Source of the DNA: Streptomyces sp. RP5T | Lineage (GTDB): Bacteria > Actinomycetota > Actinomycetes > Streptomycetales > Streptomycetaceae | Assembly: GCF_003933965.1 (NCBI RefSeq) | Contig: NZ_RSAJ01000011.1 | Location: 1 to 42,951, forward strand | Direction: 5' to 3' | Length of the DNA stretch: 42,951 nt | Part shown: in pieces, positions 15,137 through 23,552 of the stretch | How positions within the stretch are numbered: the first letter of the stretch is position 1 | Layout of the letters: each line of letters opens with the position of its first letter | Notes under the pieces: model-generated | What the model saw: only the letters and a program-made list of their open reading frames with translations | Told to the model about the DNA's origin: nothing | The model's database searches: none | Made by a program: the position numbers and the translations under genes

Positions 15137-17869
15137 TCAGGCCAGATCGAGCCCGGCGAGCTCGCTCCGGGAGGTGACCTGCGCCTTGGCGAAGACGTTG
15201 CGGAGGTGGAAGGCGACCGTCCGGGGAGAGATCCAGCACTGGGCCGCCACGTCCTTGTTGGACAGGCCGGAACTCACCAGCCGTGCGATCTGCAGCTCCG
15301 TCGGGGTGAGCCTGACCGGTGTGGACGGGTCGCGCCTGCGCGCGGTCTCCCCGGAGGCACGAAGCTCCTGGTCGGCCCGTGCGGCCAGGGACTCGGCGCG
15401 CAGGTCCCGGAAGGTCTCGACGGCCCGGCGCAGGTGCTGCCGGGCGTCGACCCGCCGCTGGACGCGGCGCAGCCATTCCCCGTAGGCGAGCCGGGCCCGC
15501 GCCGCGTCGAGCGGGCGGCCGGCGTCCGCGTGGTGGGCAAGGGACTGTCCGAAGAACGCGTCGGCCTCGGCGCGGTCCGCTGTGAGCGCACGCCCGAAGG
15601 CCGCGGTGGCGAGCGCCCACGGCCTGCCGGTGGCGTCGGCGAAGCGTGCCAGTTCGTCGGTCCAGCCACGGGCGGCCGTCATGTCCCCGGCGCGCACCGC
15701 GGCCTCGATGCGTTCCGCGGCCGACATTCGCGCGAGGACCGGCAACCGGAACCGTGCGAGCTGGTGCAACGCTCCGGCGCTGTCGCCGGAACCGGCCGCG
15801 CGAAGTCCTTCGGCCCAGCGGGTCAGGTCGTGGACGGGATCGGTCAGGATCCCGAGGGGGTACGCCGCGACCAGTTCCTGGAGCCGTGCGAGGTGGTCCT
15901 CGTGGTCGTCCCGGTCCTGCAGGGCCGCGAGCACGGCCAGCCAGGCAAGGGGCGGAGCCGCCATCGCAGGCTGGCCGATGCTCCGGCCCAGGGAGACGGC
16001 CTCCTCGGCGCTGTTGCGCACCGCGACGAGGTCGCCGGCCAGGTACTGGCCGAAGCAGAGCCGCTGCAGGCAGTAGACCACCGCCGTCACGGCCCCGGCC
16101 TCCCGCGCCCGCGAGAGCGCGTAGCCGTAGAAGTGCTGCTGCGCCCGGTCGTCGCCCAGCTGGAGGGCGGCGTTGGCGAGGTTCCACAGCACGTCCCGGT
16201 CGTCGACCCGGTCGCCGAGCTCCAGCGCACGGTCCAGGGCGGTCGTGGCGGCATGCCACTCTCCCTCGGCCACCCGCGTCATCGCGACCAGCAGGTGCCG
16301 CAGGCACAGCGTCCGCGGCGCGTCGTCGGCGGCGGGCACGACCAGGGCGTCGGTGGCCGGTAGCGGCGTACCGCTGTCGGCGCCGAAGGTACGCATGACG
16401 GCGGCGGCGACCCCGATGTCGAGGGCCCTGGCCGGGTCGACCGGGTGGACGGCCTGGGCGGCCTCCACGAAGATCCGGTGCGCCTCGGACGCCGAACCCA
16501 GGTTGACCTCGATATGACCACGCAGACGTGCGACGTCGGCCAGCAGCAGGGGGTCGTCCGTCGTCTCGCGCGCCTTCGAGAGCAGCGCCCGCGCCTGGCC
16601 GGCCCGGCCGCAGGCCCAGGCGCTCCGGGCCGCGGCGAAGATGAGTCCGGTGCGTTTCGCCGGGTCGTCGCAGAGTGCCGCGGCGCGTTCGTACGCCGCG
16701 AGCGCCGCGACGTGTCCGCCCCGTCGCCGAGCCCGGGCGCCGGCCAGCTCCAGGGCGGCCACCACCTCCGGGTCGGGTCCCTCGGCGGCGGAGGCACGGT
16801 GCCATGCCTCACGGTCGGGATCGCCGTGGCCGGACAGGGCGCCCGCGAGGGCCCGGTGGGCCTGCCGCCGCTGGGCTCCGGTCGCGGCCTGGTAGACCGC
16901 GGAGCGGACCAGGGGGTGACGGAGCGACAGCGCCGCAGGACTCTCGACGAGCAGTCCCGCGTCGACCGCTGCCTGGAGGTCCGTGTCGACGAGGCCCAGG
17001 GTGGCTGCGGCCCGCCGCACCACGTCGGGTGCGCCGCTGTCGTCCGCCGCCACGAGGAGCAGCACCGTCTGCGCGGTCGGCGGCAGGCGGCGGCTGCGGT
17101 CGAGGAAGATCCGCTCGACGCGCGAGGTCAGGTGGAGCTGCGGGGGCAGGGGTTCCACGCCGCTGAGCTGGTCCCGGGTCAGCTCGGCGGGGAGCTCCAG
17201 CAGTGCCAGGGGGTTGCCGCGGGTCTCGGCGACGAGCCGCTCCACGACTCCGGGCCCGGTCGCGTCGCCGAAGCGTGCCTGGAGCAGGGCGCGGGATGCG
17301 GCGGGGTCGAGTCCGGTCAGGACCAGCTCGCGCAGACCTTGCGGGTCGAAGGTCCCCCAGGCCTCGTCCCGGGCTGCGAGGACGAGGGCCACGCGGTCCG
17401 CCCCGAGCCGGTGGGCACAGAAGAGAAGGGCCCCGGCCGTGGCGGCGTCCAGCCAGTGCGCGTCGTCCACGACACACAGCACCGGTCTCTCCTCCGCCGC
17501 GGTGGTGAGGATCGACAGCGTCGCCACCCCCACCAGGAACGGCTCGACCGACGCACCCTCCTCCTCGCCGAACGCGACCCGCAGGGCCCTGGCCTGGGGT
17601 TCGGGCAGTCCGCTACGGAGCCGGGTGACGGGACGCAGCAACCGGTGCAGCGCCGCGAACGCCAGCGGCGCCTCGGCCTCCAGGCCCCGGGTGCGCAGCA
17701 AGGTGGCGTCACCGGCACCCGCCACGAGCTCGTCGAGCAGCGCCGACTTGCCGACGCCGGGCTCGCCCCGGACGACCAGCGTCCCCGCTGTCCCGTCGCG
17801 CGCCCCCTCGACAAGAGCGTCCAGGAGCCGCCGCTCCGGTTCGCGACCGACCATCACGCCACGAAACAT
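15137..17869 (-). CDS. LAL-type LuxR family transcriptional regulator
   Basis: 910 aa from ATG 17869 (a second ATG at 17854 starts at MVGRE; the upstream GAGG suits neither well). Residues 35-43 are a P-loop, GEPGVGKSA, and PVLCVVDDAHWLDAATAGAL (about 150-170) is Walker B, giving the AAA/STAND ATPase. The middle is TPR-like helical repeats. The last 60 residues are a LuxR helix-turn-helix (LTPTELQIARLVSSGLSNKD ... ISPRTVAFHLRNVFAKAQVT). Large ATP-dependent activators of this kind are common in Streptomyces. It is divergent from the DJ-1 gene and upstream of the membrane hydrolase; either could be a target. Confidence 0.9.
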   Translation of the reverse strand: MFRGVMVGREPERRLLDALVEGARDGTAGTLVVRGEPGVGKSALLDELVAGAGDATLLRTRGLEAEAPLAFAALHRLLRPVTRLRSGLPEPQARALRVAFGEEEGASVEPFLVGVATLSILTTAAEERPVLCVVDDAHWLDAATAGALLFCAHRLGADRVALVLAARDEAWGTFDPQGLRELVLTGLDPAASRALLQARFGDATGPGVVERLVAETRGNPLALLELPAELTRDQLSGVEPLPPQLHLTSRVERIFLDRSRRLPPTAQTVLLLVAADDSGAPDVVRRAAATLGLVDTDLQAAVDAGLLVESPAALSLRHPLVRSAVYQAATGAQRRQAHRALAGALSGHGDPDREAWHRASAAEGPDPEVVAALELAGARARRRGGHVAALAAYERAAALCDDPAKRTGLIFAAARSAWACGRAGQARALLSKARETTDDPLLLADVARLRGHIEVNLGSASEAHRIFVEAAQAVHPVDPARALDIGVAAAVMRTFGADSGTPLPATDALVVPAADDAPRTLCLRHLLVAMTRVAEGEWHAATTALDRALELGDRVDDRDVLWNLANAALQLGDDRAQQHFYGYALSRAREAGAVTAVVYCLQRLCFGQYLAGDLVAVRNSAEEAVSLGRSIGQPAMAAPPLAWLAVLAALQDRDDHEDHLARLQELVAAYPLGILTDPVHDLTRWAEGLRAAGSGDSAGALHQLARFRLPVLARMSAAERIEAAVRAGDMTAARGWTDELARFADATGRPWALATAAFGRALTADRAEADAFFGQSLAHHADAGRPLDAARARLAYGEWLRRVQRRVDARQHLRRAVETFRDLRAESLAARADQELRASGETARRRDPSTPVRLTPTELQIARLVSSGLSNKDVAAQCWISPRTVAFHLRNVFAKAQVTSRSELAGLDLA

Positions 17870-17955
17870 ACCTCGCCCCGCGCGCCGCGGTCCGGGAGCG
17901 AACCCCGGCCGTTCGACCGGGGCGACCGGGGCCGCAGGCGGTGAGGATTCGTTCC

Positions 17956-18597
17956 ATGAACGACCATCACGACCATGTGAACGACGCCCCGGCACCGGGT
18001 GACGGACGGCGGCGCCGGATCGGGATCCTGCTCTTCGAAGGGGTCGAGGAGCTGGACGCCGTCGGCCCCTGGGAGGTGCTGTCCGCCTGGACGCGGCAGT
18101 ACCCCGAGGACGGCTGGGACGCCTTCTGCCTCTCGTACGACGGCCGGCCCGTCCGGGGCGCCAAGAGCCTGGTGCTCGGCGCGCACCACTCGATCGAGGA
18201 CGCCCCGGCCATGGACGTCCTGGTGCACCCCGGTGGCCCGGGCACCAGGCCGATGCTGCACGACCGGGGCCACCTCGACTGGGTCCGCCGGCAGCGCGCC
18301 TCGGTTCCCCTGATGACGTCGGTCTGCACCGGCAGCCTGGTCTACGCGGCTGCGGGGTTGCTGGTCGGCCGCAGGGCGACCACGCACTGGGCCTCGCTCA
18401 ACACGCTCTCCGAGCTGGACCCCACGGTCGTCACCGACGTCATCTCGCGTTTCGTCGACGACGGCGACCTGATCACCAGCGCCGGGGTCAGCGCCGGCAT
18501 CGACATGGCACTGCACCTCGTGGCCCGCCTCACCGACGTCGAGCGCTCCCGGGAGGTCCGCCGTGAGATCCAGTACGACCCCCTGCCCCCGTTCTGA
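17956..18597 (+). CDS. DJ-1/PfpI family protein
   Basis: 213 aa from the ATG at 17956, with GGTGAGG about 9 nt upstream; a GTG at 17941 in frame overlaps that site and was rejected. The fold shows IGILLFEGVEELDAVGPWEV, the nucleophile elbow TSVCTGSLVYAAAGLLVGRR and TSAGVSAGIDMALHLVARL. These match the isonitrile-hydratase/transcription-regulator-like branch, without a DNA-binding domain. Function is uncertain: a small-molecule hydratase or stress-related enzyme. It is divergently transcribed from the LAL regulator, 86 nt apart. Confidence 0.85.
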   Translation: MNDHHDHVNDAPAPGDGRRRRIGILLFEGVEELDAVGPWEVLSAWTRQYPEDGWDAFCLSYDGRPVRGAKSLVLGAHHSIEDAPAMDVLVHPGGPGTRPMLHDRGHLDWVRRQRASVPLMTSVCTGSLVYAAAGLLVGRRATTHWASLNTLSELDPTVVTDVISRFVDDGDLITSAGVSAGIDMALHLVARLTDVERSREVRREIQYDPLPPF

Positions 18598-18661
18598 CCA
18601 GCACTTCGGCCGGCCCCCGCGCCGCACCTCTGGGGGGAGCGCCGCGAAGACGGTTCACGGG

Positions 18662-19264
18662 TCAGTGTCCGTCACCGCCGCGGCCCTTCGGCCGGGCCCG
18701 CACATGCATGCGTTCGCCCTGCCGGCCCAGCACGGACAGCACCTCGCACGGTGCCTCGCCGGTGCTGCCGAACCAGTGCGGCACCCGGGTGTCGAACTCG
18801 GCGACCTCGCTCGGGCCGAGGACGAGGTCGTGGTCACCGATGACGATGCGCAGCTTCCCGGAGATGACGTAGAGCCATTCGTAGCCCTCGTGCGTCTTCA
18901 GTTCGACCTTGCTCTTCGTCGTGGGTATGACGATCTTCCACACCTGGACGGCGCCCGGCTGGCGCGTCAGGGGGATGACGGTACGGCCGTGCACCTGGTG
19001 CGCCTTCAGCCGCACCCGTGGGTCGCCCACCTCCGGTGCCCCGACGAGTTCGTCCAGCGGCACGCCGTACACGTGCGCCAGGGGCAGGAGCAGTTCCAGG
19101 TTCGGTTTGCGCTGGCCGGTCTCCAGCCGGGACAGGGTGCTCTTCGAGATGCCGGTCGCGTCGGCCAGCTCCGCGAGGCTGATCTCGCGCTGCGCGCGGA
19201 TCCGCTTCAGCCGCGGTCCCACCTCGCCGAGCGCGGCGGTGATGCGTTCGTTCGGGTCGTCCAT
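18662..19264 (-). CDS. XRE-family regulator with C-terminal cupin
   Basis: 200 aa from the ATG at 19264; the frame is open a little further up, and GGAGG lies only 2 nt before this ATG, so the start is uncertain. HTH_3 domain about 17-68 (RLKRIRAQREISLAELADAT, ISKSTLSRLETGQRKPNLEL). The cupin barrel is about 100-180 (EGYEWLYVISGKLRIVIGDH, DTRVPHWFGS). XRE-cupin proteins repress small metabolic or detoxification operons and sense a ligand through the cupin. Divergent from the FAD oxidoreductase, 80 nt apart, which is the likely target. Confidence 0.88.
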   Translation of the reverse strand: MDDPNERITAALGEVGPRLKRIRAQREISLAELADATGISKSTLSRLETGQRKPNLELLLPLAHVYGVPLDELVGAPEVGDPRVRLKAHQVHGRTVIPLTRQPGAVQVWKIVIPTTKSKVELKTHEGYEWLYVISGKLRIVIGDHDLVLGPSEVAEFDTRVPHWFGSTGEAPCEVLSVLGRQGERMHVRARPKGRGGDGH

Positions 19265-19291
19265 GTCCTCCAGCGAACCGCGCACGTCCCG

Positions 19292-19306
19292 GTTTCGGCA
19301 ACAAAC
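19292..19306. promoter_or_regulatory. candidate operator between the XRE-cupin and oxidoreductase genes
   Basis: GTTT (19292-19295) and AAAC (19303-19306) form a dyad with a 7-nt spacer, inside the 80-nt divergent intergenic region. Its position suits control of both promoters by the XRE-cupin protein. Short arms, so only suggestive. Confidence 0.35.
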
Positions 19307-19344
19307 GTCGCTGTCCACGGGACGGCGGTCGCATGCTCCCAGAC

Positions 19345-20280
19345 ATGAACACCTACGACATCGCAGTGATCGGCGGTGGAGCCGCCGGACTCTCCGCGGC
19401 CCTGGTCCTGGCTCGCGCCCGCCGCGAGGTCGTCGTCATCGACGACGGCCGGCCCCGCAACGCCCCGGCCACGCACATGCAGGGCTTCCTCTCCCGCGAC
19501 GGCATGCCGCCGGCCGACCTTCTCGCGGTCGGACGGACCGAGGTGGCCGGTTACGGCGGGGAGTTCGTCGACCAGACGGTCAGCGGCCTCATGCGGTCGC
19601 CGAACGGAACGTTCGGAGTCCTCCTCAAGGACGGCGGCACCCTGCTGGCCCGGCGGGTGCTGGTCACCACCGGCCTGAGCGACCGGCTCCCCGACGTCCC
19701 GGGCGTGGCCGAGCGATGGGGGCGCGATCTGCTGCACTGTCCCTACTGCCACGGCCACGAGGTCCGTGACCAGCCTCTCGGTGTCCTCGGGGGGACCCCG
19801 GGTGCCGTCCAGCACGCGCTCCTGATCCAGATGTGGAGTCCGGACGTCGTCTTCTTCTCCCACACCACGCATCTCAACGACTCCGACCGCGAACGGCTCA
19901 CCGCCCGCGCCATCGGCATCGTCGAGGGCGAGGTGGCCCGTCTGGTCGTCGAGGACGACCGGCTCGGCGGGGTGGAGCTCGCCGACGGCCGCCGCGTCCC
20001 GCGCACCGCCGTGTTCGTGCGGCCCGAGTTCGTCGGCAACAACGCCCTCGTCCGGGGTCTCGGCGCCCGGACCGACGACGCCGGATGGCCGCTCGTCGAT
20101 GCCGGCGGCCTCACCTCGGTGCCCGGCCTGTGGGTGGCGGGCAACGCCGTGAACCCGCGGGCGCAGGTCATCACCGCCGCGGGCGAGGGCTCCGCCGCCG
20201 CGATCGCGATCAACAACGACCTCACCGAGGAGGACGTGCGGGACGCCGTCGAGGCGTTCCGCACGGTCCGGCCCACCTGA
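19345..20280 (+). CDS. thioredoxin reductase-like NAD(P)/FAD-dependent oxidoreductase
   Basis: 311 aa from the ATG at 19345 (an in-frame ATG at 19333 is possible; neither has a clear ribosome site, and the transcript may be leaderless). FAD motif IAVIGGGAAGLSAALVLARA at the N-terminus; LLHCPYCHGHEV (about 130-142) is the redox-active CxxC; PGLWVAGNAVNPRAQVITAA near the C-terminus is the second FAD motif. It is the size of TrxB, but the CPYCHGHEV form marks the stand-alone branch usually found without a thioredoxin partner. It starts a three-gene unit and is probably controlled by the divergent XRE-cupin protein. Confidence 0.88.
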   Translation: MNTYDIAVIGGGAAGLSAALVLARARREVVVIDDGRPRNAPATHMQGFLSRDGMPPADLLAVGRTEVAGYGGEFVDQTVSGLMRSPNGTFGVLLKDGGTLLARRVLVTTGLSDRLPDVPGVAERWGRDLLHCPYCHGHEVRDQPLGVLGGTPGAVQHALLIQMWSPDVVFFSHTTHLNDSDRERLTARAIGIVEGEVARLVVEDDRLGGVELADGRRVPRTAVFVRPEFVGNNALVRGLGARTDDAGWPLVDAGGLTSVPGLWVAGNAVNPRAQVITAAGEGSAAAIAINNDLTEEDVRDAVEAFRTVRPT

Positions 20281-20322
20281 TCCGGGCGACCCGGCCCGCC
20301 TGTCCCGACAACGCCCGACACC

Positions 20323-20350
20323 CGACACCCGAGATCCGACACCCGAGATC
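20323..20350. repeat. tandem 14-bp direct repeat
   Basis: Two exact copies of CGACACCCGAGATC (20323-20336, 20337-20350) with a partial copy before them, in the gap just upstream of the 82-aa membrane protein. Probably slippage. Confidence 0.7.
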
Positions 20351-20368
20351 CGAACGAGAGGCACCACC

Positions 20369-20617
20369 ATGTCCGACAAGAACACCCCCCGGGTCGGACC
20401 GCCGACCAAGCACCAGCTCGCGCTGATGATCTGGCTCTGCGTGTTCCCCACCCTGGCTCTGCTCAACGTGACGCTCGCCGGCTGGCTGAGCCCCATGTCC
20501 ACGCTGTTGCGCACGTTCGTGCTCGCCACCATCGCCGTCCCGATCGTCATCTACGGCCTCATGCCGCAGCTGCACAGGATCCGCGTCAGAGTCCTGTCCG
20601 CACGGAGCACGTCATGA
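20369..20617 (+). CDS. small two-helix membrane protein, unknown function
   Basis: 82 aa with GAACGAGAGG upstream. Short polar N-terminus, then two hydrophobic helices (LALMIWLCVFPTLALLNVTL and LLRTFVLATIAVPIVIYGLM) and a basic tail, so cytoplasmic-in topology is likely. Its stop overlaps the start of the next gene (ATGA). Proteins like this often follow thioredoxin-reductase-like genes in actinobacteria as far as I recall; no function is known to me. Confidence 0.8.
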   Translation: MSDKNTPRVGPPTKHQLALMIWLCVFPTLALLNVTLAGWLSPMSTLLRTFVLATIAVPIVIYGLMPQLHRIRVRVLSARSTS

Positions 20618-21351
20618 GCAAGGACCGCCGCGTCGCCCTCCTCGGCGGCATCGCCTACCTGATCACCTTCGCGGCCTCGATCCCGGCGCTGCCGCTGCTC
20701 GAACCCGTCACCGACCACGCCGACTACGTTCTGGGCGCAGGCCAGGACACCCAGGTGGTCCTCGGCGGCGTCATGGAGCTGGTCACCGCCTTCGCCTGTG
20801 TCGCCACCGCCCTCGCCCTCTACCCCGTGACCCGGCGGGTCAGCAGGACCGCGGCGCTCGGGTTCGTCTCCTCCCGCCTGGTCGAAGCCGGTCTGATCCT
20901 CGTCGGCGTCGTCAGCATCCTGTCGGTCGTCACCCTCCGCCAGGACCTCGGCGGCAGCACCGACGCACCGGCCGGCCTGACCACCGTCGCCCAGGCCCTG
21001 GTGGACGTCCGCGACTGGACCTTCCTCTTCGGCCCCGGGATCATGTCCGCGATCAACGCCCTGTTCCTCGGAACGGTGCTGTACCGCGCCGGCCTCGTCC
21101 CCCGCTCGCTTCCCGTCCTCGGGTTCATCGGCGTACCGCTCATGGTGACGAAGTGCATGGTGGTCGCCTTCGGCGGCATGGACGACCTCTCCGTCGCCAG
21201 CCTGCTGCTCACCCTCCCCATCGCGGCCTGGGAGTTCGGGCTCGGCCTCTGGCTGACGTTCAAGGGCTTCCGTCCCTCGCCCGTCCTGAGCCGTGACACT
21301 GCACCGGCCCGAAGCCGGGTCTCCGGCCCCGGCGCCACCCCTCGCACGTGA
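20614..21351 (+). CDS. DUF4386-type integral membrane protein
   Basis: 245 aa with six or seven membrane helices. The start RVALLGGIAYLITFAASIPA, the SRLVEAGLILVGVVSILSVV segment and YRAGLVPRSLPVLGFIGVPL match the DUF4386 family. Function unknown. Translationally coupled to the 82-aa membrane protein and the last gene before a terminator, so probably part of the oxidoreductase operon. Confidence 0.87.
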   Translation: MSKDRRVALLGGIAYLITFAASIPALPLLEPVTDHADYVLGAGQDTQVVLGGVMELVTAFACVATALALYPVTRRVSRTAALGFVSSRLVEAGLILVGVVSILSVVTLRQDLGGSTDAPAGLTTVAQALVDVRDWTFLFGPGIMSAINALFLGTVLYRAGLVPRSLPVLGFIGVPLMVTKCMVVAFGGMDDLSVASLLLTLPIAAWEFGLGLWLTFKGFRPSPVLSRDTAPARSRVSGPGATPRT

Positions 21352-21392
21352 ACCGACGAGCGCTCCGGCCATGGCGGGTGGCCGGTGGTGTG

Positions 21393-21431
21393 GTGCCCGG
21401 CCCGGCTCCCTCGGGGGTTCGGGCCGGGCAC
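21393..21431 (+). terminator. hairpin terminator after the DUF4386 gene
   Basis: Perfect 12-bp stem (arms 21393-21404 and 21420-21431) with a 15-nt loop, 41 nt after the stop. It ends the oxidoreductase/membrane-protein operon. Confidence 0.7.
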
Positions 21432-21692
21432 GTGTCCGGGCGCGGGCGAACGTGATGGTGAGGACGGAGCCCGAGCCCACCTGGAGGGTGAGCGGGGCGT
21501 TGCCCGGTGCGCCAAGCCCAGACCGCCTGCGGGCAGCTTCGTCCTTTCGCCGTCAGTTGTGTGCTCCTTTCGGGCCCGCTGGAGTGCGGGGTACGGGCGG
21601 GCCTCACAGCATGAGGTCTGGCGACCACACCGCTGCTGACGCGTACGACCGGTGCTTCTGGGTTGCCTCCGGTACCTCCTCGGAAGGACGAC
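21432..21692. other. intergenic region upstream of the LysM-hydrolase gene
   Basis: No gene recognised. It should hold the promoter of the LysM-hydrolase gene, but no clear -35/-10 pair is seen. A GGAAGGA ribosome site is at 21682-21688. Confidence 0.5.
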
Positions 21693-23552
21693 ATGCCCAT
21701 ACGCAACCGCGGCACAGCTGCCGCCGCTGCCATGTTCCTGGCCGGTCTGACGATGCTGTGCGCGGCTCCGGCCCACGGCATGCCCGGCGTGGCCGCCCCC
21801 GGTCTCAAGCCTTCAGCGGGCAAGGACGGCACCCCGCTCCTGAACCGCTCCCAGCTCGGTCCGTCCCCGTCACGAATACCCGGCACCTGGATGCCCGCAC
21901 GCGCGCAGAGCGGCACGCACACCGTCGTCTCCGGGAACACGCTGTGGGACATCGCCCAGCGCACCCTCGGCAGCGGAACGCGGTGGGACAGCGTCTACGC
22001 CCTCAACGAGCACACCATCGAGGAGGCGGCCCGTCGGCACGGGTACGCCTCCAGCGACCGAGGCCACTGGATCTTCCCGGGAACCGAGCTTGCGCTGCCG
22101 CAGTCCGGTCACGCGCCGACGCAGCCGCCGTCCCGGTTCGAGCCCGCTCCGTGCCCTACTACGTACGGGCCACTGAAGGACACCCGCTGCGGCTTCCTCG
22201 TCGTACCGGAGAACCGGGCACACCCGTCCACGCGGACCCTTCGTCTGGCCGTTGCGCTCGTGTCGGCGCAAGCGCCGAAACCACGCCAGGATCCGATCGT
22301 GTTCCTCACCGGCGGCCCCGGCGCGGACGCCCTCGGGAACATATCCGAACTCACCGAGGCCGGCCTGAACCGTGACCGCGACCTGGTCGTCCTGTCCCAG
22401 CGCGGGACGTACTCCTCCCAGCGGCCGTTGACCTGCCCTGAGATCGACCAGTTCTACGCGGACCGCGTGCACCTCCGCTACGACGCACCCTCCACCGGAG
22501 ACCGGTACGCCCAGGCCGCGGCACGATGCCACGAGCGCCTGACAGCCCAGGGAATCGACCCAGCCGCCTACAACACCAGCGAGAACGCCGCCGACCTGGC
22601 GGATCTGCGCAAGGTCCTGGCCATCCGGGAGTGGAACGTGCTGTCGCACTCCTACGGGACACAGCTGGCGCTGACCTACATGCGCATGTTCCCCGAAGGA
22701 ATCCGCTCGGTGACCGTCGACGGCGTCGTGCCGCCGTCGGAGGCGACGCCCGGATGGACGTGGAGCAGCATGCGGGAGGCGTTCGACAACATCGTCGGCG
22801 CCTGCGCGGCCCAGCCCTCGTGCCGGCAGCACTACCCGGACATCGGCGCCACCTTCCTGCGCATGGTGCGTGAGCTCGAGGCCCATCCGGTCACCACTCA
22901 CGCGACAGTGCCGCAGGTCGGCAAGGTGAAGGTGGTCCTGGACGGCGGGGCGCTCCTCAACTGGCTGGTGCGTGCCAGCCACGCCCCCGACGACTTCCCG
23001 TCGGCCGTGGACGAACTGGCCCACGGCCACCCCGGGCGCATCGCCGAGCAGTGGGCGTCGGCCTGGATTCCCGGCTCGCAGGGGATGTTCGCACACGGGT
23101 TCTCGCTGAGCGTGTGGTGCAGCGAATGGGTACCGTTCGAGACCCCGGACGAGCAGCTCGCCAAGGGACAGCGAGCCTTTCCCGAGCTTCCCCGTTCGGT
23201 CCTGGCCCAGGCGCCCCAGCTGCCGTTCCTGCGGCAGGCATGCCAGGCGTGGAACGTCCCGAAGGCGCCCGACTCCATTCGCGAGGTCACTCGAAGCAAC
23301 ATCCCCACTCTTGCCATCTCCGGGAGTTTCGACGCCCAGACCGGGGCCCAGTGGGGGCGCTACGTGGCCCGCACGCTCCCTCGCTCCACGGTGGTGACGC
23401 TGGCCGGGGTCGCCCACGGGACCTTCGACAATCCGTGCGGGGCAAAGGTGATCACGTCCTTCTTCGACAACCCCGACCACCCCGACACGCGGTGCGTGAG
23501 TTCCGTGAAGCCGCCGACGTTCGTCATCGGCAGTGAGGGAGCCGGTTCGTGA
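21693..23552 (+). CDS. secreted LysM-domain alpha/beta hydrolase (TAP-like peptidase family)
   Basis: 619 aa from the ATG at 21693, with GGAAGGA 4 nt upstream. Signal peptide about 1-29 (AAAAAMFLAGLTMLCAAPAHG). A LysM domain follows at about 75-130 (THTVVSGNTLWDIAQRTLGS ... IFPGTELALP), which binds peptidoglycan or chitin glycans. The rest is an alpha/beta hydrolase of the tripeptidyl-aminopeptidase/proline-iminopeptidase type: VFLTGGPGADAL oxyanion loop, LSHSYGTQLAL nucleophile, LAISGSFDAQTGAQWG acid region, GVAHGTFDNPCG histidine in a TAP-like C-terminal domain. Extracellular, probably wall-bound. It overlaps the next gene by 4 nt. A LysM on a TAP-like hydrolase is unusual. Confidence 0.85.
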   Translation: MPIRNRGTAAAAAMFLAGLTMLCAAPAHGMPGVAAPGLKPSAGKDGTPLLNRSQLGPSPSRIPGTWMPARAQSGTHTVVSGNTLWDIAQRTLGSGTRWDSVYALNEHTIEEAARRHGYASSDRGHWIFPGTELALPQSGHAPTQPPSRFEPAPCPTTYGPLKDTRCGFLVVPENRAHPSTRTLRLAVALVSAQAPKPRQDPIVFLTGGPGADALGNISELTEAGLNRDRDLVVLSQRGTYSSQRPLTCPEIDQFYADRVHLRYDAPSTGDRYAQAAARCHERLTAQGIDPAAYNTSENAADLADLRKVLAIREWNVLSHSYGTQLALTYMRMFPEGIRSVTVDGVVPPSEATPGWTWSSMREAFDNIVGACAAQPSCRQHYPDIGATFLRMVRELEAHPVTTHATVPQVGKVKVVLDGGALLNWLVRASHAPDDFPSAVDELAHGHPGRIAEQWASAWIPGSQGMFAHGFSLSVWCSEWVPFETPDEQLAKGQRAFPELPRSVLAQAPQLPFLRQACQAWNVPKAPDSIREVTRSNIPTLAISGSFDAQTGAQWGRYVARTLPRSTVVTLAGVAHGTFDNPCGAKVITSFFDNPDHPDTRCVSSVKPPTFVIGSEGAGS

